Origin: Gnetum montanum | Lineage: Eukaryota; Streptophyta; Gnetopsida; Gnetales; Gnetaceae | Direction: 5' to 3' | Length of the DNA stretch: 64,000 nucleotides | NCBI GenBank assembly: GCA_015680685.1 | Contig: MNCI01016594.1 | Location: 587,525-651,524 of the forward strand | Shown here: positions 59,691-64,000 of the stretch, piece after piece | How positions within the stretch are numbered: the stretch's first letter is position 1 | Layout of the letters: the number at the start of each line of letters is the position of its first letter | Translations under genes and position numbers: made by a program | The notes under the pieces: model-generated | What the model was told of the DNA's origin: nothing | Database searches by the model: none | What the model saw: only the letters and a program-made list of their open reading frames with translations

Positions 59691-61770
59691 GACCATTTGG
59701 GACGTGACCGCCAATGAGTGTCCTCAAACAAGATTTAGGTGCCTGCTGGTCTCTGGCAACACCAAGGCCCAGATACCTCCAAATAAACTCAGTAGTTAAT
59801 GTGAGTATGTGTGTGTGATGTTGTGGCGTGTGGTTGTGAAAAATGAAATTATTGTGTTATGTGTGAACTATAGATGACTTATCTTAAAGAGATTCAACCA
59901 AATTTTCCAAGTAATGTGAGTTGTTGAGAGTTCCTATTTTGTTCAATTGCCTAGTCTATGCAGTCCTTATAATACCTACTTGTAACAAATAAAATTTTGT
60001 AAAAACATTTGAGCAAAACTCTATGAATCTACTTCTAATTTTCCCTAGAGAAAGAGATAGTTCCACAAGAAAACTAGAAATAGAGCAAGATTCGATGAAA
60101 ATGGACAAGAAAAAAGCAGATTTGTGTAGACCTCAAATATTTAAACAAGGTAAAATGACACAAGTGAACTCTTTGCAATAAAGCTATCTCAAATTCAATA
60201 TCTACGAATTGTTCAAACTTCCAAGGCTCAAATAAACAATTTCTTCAAGACAATCCTATTATGCTACCAAAAATTGCTACATAAACTATCACGTACAAGA
60301 CTTCATTTTGGCTAGATAATGGACGTCAACAATTGCATTCAACAGAACCTTCAAAAGACTTGACAATTTCTGATTGAAATACCACGGGGATTTACTTTAA
60401 AGATAAAAAGAAGCTATTCTGGTCCCATCAAAATACCAAAGATTTTCTGAACCCTCTTGACTATTGAATCGTTCAATGACATGACTACAAATAGAGGCTC
60501 TCTTACAAAAATCCCAATAGCGGTTCTTATACATTGCACAATAACAAAATTTACTACTAAAATGCTCTTAAGGCTTTTAAACACATGCGCTTCTATGGCA
60601 AAATTTTAACAGAAATTTTCTATCGGGCAACAAGAACAATAAGAGCAATCTAAAAATCCCAAAATTACTTGCCAAGGATGATACTATCTAAACCACTAGC
60701 TAAACAATTTAAACAAAAGAAAAATAAAACATAACTCACAGGACCATGACAAAGAGGCTGAAATCTTTTATTTAGTAAGCCATCAAGCAATCCTTCACAA
60801 TTTCTTCTTACAAGCTCTTCCTGGAATCCAAAGTGTGTCTCCAAGTGAGAGCCCAAGTGCTAGCTAGTAGCCTTCCAAAGTGTAGTATCAAGTCTTCTCC
60901 CAAAAGTAGGATGTCTTAAGTGTCTTCTTTCTTTCTTTTTCCCTCTCCCTTCTTCCTTTTATAGGGTTCAAAGGTGGTTACATACTTAAAAATATCTTAC
61001 CTAACTTCTCTCCCAAGTAACTTGGGCAACCAATTAGGAGATTACTTGCCCAACAAGTTAGGTAAGTTACAAAATATCTTGGGTGGTTGTAACCATCATA
61101 TAGATAAAAAAATCTACAGCTGACAAGTGTCTAGTTCATGTATGATATTGGCTAAATATCCCATGAATTTTTGTCTTTGAATATATTTTTATATAGAGGT
61201 ATCCAATATTTACATCCAATTTTCATCTCCCTTAAGTTGAGGCTTTAGAAATGTTTCATTTTTACACAAGAAACTCCTATGTCTTAGTGACGAAACTAGA
61301 TCGTCACAAATGAATAAAATTGAATATAAAATTGATTCAGGGGATGGCCGATGAAAGAAAATATACTTTTCAAAAGTGAAGGCCTTAAATAATTTTCCAA
61401 AGTTAACTGAGATATCATGGATAGATAAACTAGCTGCTCGATAGCTTTTCCTGCACGCATCTCATCTCCGTAGCTTATGCTCCGCTGAACTTGTCTCGCC
61501 TAGTGAACCTCCCAAAAATACGATGGTAGTTGGAACCACTTCTATGCACGGTTGAGCAGCAATTGCCATCTCTTCCAAGTCGGTAGTGAAATGGCTTGGA
61601 ATTGCAAAACCTCGGTGATGATGACCTGCTTCTATACATGGGCCACGTTCGAGTATGGTGCATTAAGTGCCAATGGTGTGGGTGCGTCTGTGGTCACCAC
61701 CTGTCTCCAGCAAAGAAAGCAGACACCTTCCTTATCTTTGAGAACGCTTAGTATTTTCTGTCGATAATCA
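59691..61770. other. Unassigned, possible minus-strand LTR
   Basis: A promoter-like CCCTATAAAAGG lies on the minus strand at about 60956-60966, followed by a purine-rich leader. 59689 opens with TGTTGGCGACC, which could be an LTR end. The other end and a target duplication were not found with confidence. No credible gene is seen. Confidence 0.3.
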
Positions 61771-62979
61771 CCCATAACCGCAGGTAGAGGTGCAGGCACG
61801 GTAGAGAAGAAAAGAAAAATCTACACCTCTGGCTTGGTTTCTTGCACTGCTGATCCACACAGCATGGCTACCAATGTGGCACCTAGGGCACTGAAACACC
61901 AGCAATATAGCAAGTGCGGCAACGTTTGTGGCATCCATGATGTTGCTGCCACGTACGGTTGAAGAAATGATGCCCTATTTGTTATCGAGTGTTGCATCCA
62001 CTGCCTATGTTTCAGTCCTGTTTTATTTATTTTGTTGTAACCTGTTACTTCAAAAACTATTAAACTGCTTATTGTTACATGCTCTGGCTACGAAATTAGG
62101 CTTACTATGAAAATAGAAAAATGGAACCTTGCGTGGCAAGAATTTGATGAAATTCCAAAGAGGAATATGAGGTTATCCTTGGCGATTCTTAACATTTTTA
62201 TCGGCAAGCATAGCTTTCATAATTTCATTGTTTTGGTTGCCGTTTTGGTGAGAATCACAACGTCGCTTTGAGAGTAAGTGTACCATCTTTCTAGCTTCCA
62301 GGAAACATTTTTCCTATGCCTCAACTATGCCACATTATATCACAAGATGCGCCTCTGTTTGTAAAATTATTTGGCATGGTATACTGCTTCTTCTTGCTAC
62401 AGGATCAAATATTGGTATCTCTGTTTATTGATTTCAATTTGAATCTATCCTGGCCTGTGTGAAAAGCAAGAGCAACCCCATTATCTGTTAATGTTTATTC
62501 ATGAATATTCTTGTGTAACCAATTTCCACGTCCACCACTGCTGCTAAACCATCTTTGAATCCATAACTGGTTGAATTAAATCCTTTCCCAATAAGCATCG
62601 CGTAATATGCTGAAATATTACACTCTTTGGCCAATGTATAAGGTTAAAAATAAAATATGTATTTCATCACCATATAACTCATATGAATCTTTATACATAT
62701 TTTATTTTATTTTTATTCTCTTTTCCTTCTATTAAAATAGACTGAAACTCCTGCTCCATGAAATGGCTTAAAATGTGCCAACATCTCTGCCCCCAAAAAA
62801 GCTTAAAGGAACTTGTGCAACCTCCTTTCAAAACTAAAACATCTTGAAATTTTCATTGAATTTTTATAGCTGAATAGAAATATTTTTTGAGGAAAATTCC
62901 CATTTAACATAAGGTGTGATGGGACAAAAACCTCATTCCTAGGAGAAAATCAAACTGTACATTATCAAGTCCTTTATGG
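61771..62979. other. Unassigned A/T-rich sequence
   Basis: No coding sequence, LTR end or repeat that I can support. Short open frames near 61928-62110 carry no recognisable motif. Confidence 0.3.
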
Positions 62980-63491
62980 ACTGTTCTTAGGATGGAAACT
63001 GAATTGTGAGGGTTACCCTAGTGGGAATCCTCATCTCTCTAACCATTTCATAGGAAATCTCTGATGTGATGAAGGCGGTCCTATTGCTCTCTGGCTTGGT
63101 AGAGCTCTCACCTTGATTTACTGGAGCTTTCTCTTCAGCACCTTTCTCATTTTTTTTTTGAATGAGCTCTTCTGTTCTTCTCCATTAGGTCCTTCATTTT
63201 TCTTATGGGAGACAAAAGCTTCTCCCCATCCCCATGATGACTCTTCATAGGTTGGTTGCTCTTCTCTTTCTTCTTCTTCTTTGGAGAAATCTTGGTATAG
63301 CCCCAAACATTGGACTCTATATCCAAACCTCTAGTGAGAAAAGAAAATTCGTCGGATAACCAAGGCATAAAAGGACACTCTTTTGGAGCTCCAAAAGATC
63401 TAGCCTTTAGATAAGCCTTCAATACATGCTTAGGGCAACATCCCATCACATATGGAATAAAAGGCTTTTTCATTGCTTTCTCAAACTCCAT
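62980..63491 (-). CDS. Unknown ORF downstream of a pol gene, with a frame slip
   Basis: Minus strand from ATG at 63491 (MEFEKAMKKPFIPYVM). 114 codons are open; the protein is rich in Lys, with CPFMPWLSDEFSFL and a basic stretch ISPKKKKKEK. It ends at a run of ten A (63150-63159). Shifting frame at that run gives a further 55 or so codons (NEKGAEEKAPVNQGES, then EISYEMVREMRIPTRVTL) to a stop near 62980. TATA box CCTATAAAAGG lies about 75 bp upstream. Its place after integrase recalls extra ORFs of some plant Ty3 elements. I do not recognise it; it may be a pseudogene. Confidence 0.45.
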
Positions 63492-63560
63492 TAGCTCTCT
63501 CTAACTTTCACTACTCAACTAGAATTGAAAGATGATGAAATCTTAGGCAACCTAACCCTC

Positions 63561-63571
63561 CTTTTATAGGT
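63561..63571 (-). promoter_or_regulatory. TATA box upstream of the 63491 ORF
   Basis: Minus strand ACCTATAAAAGGAGG, about 75 bp from the ATG, in a stretch without coding sequence. Confidence 0.5.
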
Positions 63572-63858
63572 ACTCAAAATTTAAATTTCCCCCCTAAGAG
63601 TCTTCAACCAAGCTTCCTTATTTTTAGTCATTTTAACCATTTGTCACAATCCTCACTAAGTGGTGGATGAGTCACCTTCCCCACTTGTCACAATTGTAGA
63701 ATTCCACTTGTTTTACTTGTAGGCTTACACTTGCTTCACTTGAAGGAAAATTATTTTCTAATCTAAATAAAGTATAATTAAACATATTAATTGATACTAT
63801 ATTCCTATTAATATTTACCTAATAGTATATACATATATTATTTTATGTAATGACATCT

Positions 63859-63998
63859 TCAAGTTGTATGAAATTGTCCTAAATAATGTTTTATATGCAA
63901 AACATTATATGGAAATTGCAATTCCATGCCATCCAAAGTTGATAATTTGTAAGTATCCTCTGACAATTGCTTTATAATTTGAAAGGGACCAATCCATG
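63859..63998 (-). pseudogene. pol: C-terminal end of a Ty3/gypsy integrase, cut by window edge
   Basis: The minus strand reads WIGPFQIIKQLSEDTYKLST, then DGMELQFPYNVLHIKHYL, and ends in TGA. The pattern GPF, YKL..L.G, then a V..IK.YL closing segment is that of the GPY/F module at the end of Ty3/gypsy integrases. The rest of pol lies beyond the right edge. The two flanking features suggest a minus-strand element with an extra ORF after pol. Confidence 0.6.
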
Positions 63999-64000
63999 TC

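Noticed and set aside
61292-61314. GTGACGA...TCGTCAC inverted repeat as a transposon end
   Set aside because: A single short hairpin with no partner and no target duplication.
59689-61758. A solo LTR with ends TGTTGGCGACC and GATAATCA
   Set aside because: Only a 4-bp flank (CCCA) agrees and no similarity to another LTR in the window supports it.

Overview
The window is nuclear DNA of a land plant, almost wholly built of old, nested LTR retrotransposons. A gymnosperm is my best guess, because the elements are long, heavily decayed and stacked; this is inference, with no species marker seen. No intact cellular gene, rRNA, tRNA or CRISPR array was found. Nearly all recognisable coding sequence belongs to one Ty3/gypsy family of the Tat/Ogre type: retrotransposon gag, DDGA protease, YVDD reverse transcriptase, two RNase H domains, and integrase with a GPY module. 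LTRs begin TGAAACAC and end near TACA, and the primer site is TGGCGCTAGAAGGAGGG.

Layout. 1-3297: 3' tail and 3' LTR of a plus element A, inserted in the gag of a minus element D. 3298-4150 and 42207-43031 are the two halves of D gag, and the D LTR is 43440-45253. Element B (plus) was inserted into D gag between CCAAT target duplications. Its 5' LTR is 4151-5862, its gag-pro about 16370-19735, and its 3' LTR starts at 40116. Element F (minus, 6746-16228, target duplication CCCAT) is complete and sits in the B leader; it lacks pol. Element G (plus, 5' LTR 21087-22398) is inserted in B; its gag-pro is 22791-26981. Solo LTR C (minus, 27087-29171, target duplication TCCGC) is inserted in G and carries a captured host gene fragment (ecdysoneless/SGT1). 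An antisense gene follows at 29684-34268, then pol at 34953-38497, tail, and the B 3' LTR. 45254-47990: remnants of an Athila-like element and a Ty1/copia gag. 48017-59690: a second, older pair of the same family (E1, E2) in tandem. 59691-64000: mostly unassigned, with the end of another minus-strand pol and a downstream ORF at the right edge.

Main discovery. In every copy with enough length (F, B, G/B and E2) a separate intron-bearing gene lies between protease and reverse transcriptase, on the strand opposite to gag-pol. The best copy has eight exons, seven GT-AG introns and about 1,050 codons. Exons 2-6 are conserved in E2 and exons 7-8 in F and B. The modules gag-pro, antisense gene, pol and 3' tail are separated by arrays of short repeats with a TAAACT core, and LTRs and the gene's first intron carry palindromic GCGTATACGC-like arrays. 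Almost all disabling changes look like C-to-T or G-to-A decay. The assembly also appears to contain a 446-bp inverted segment between two single N bases (41759 and 42206).
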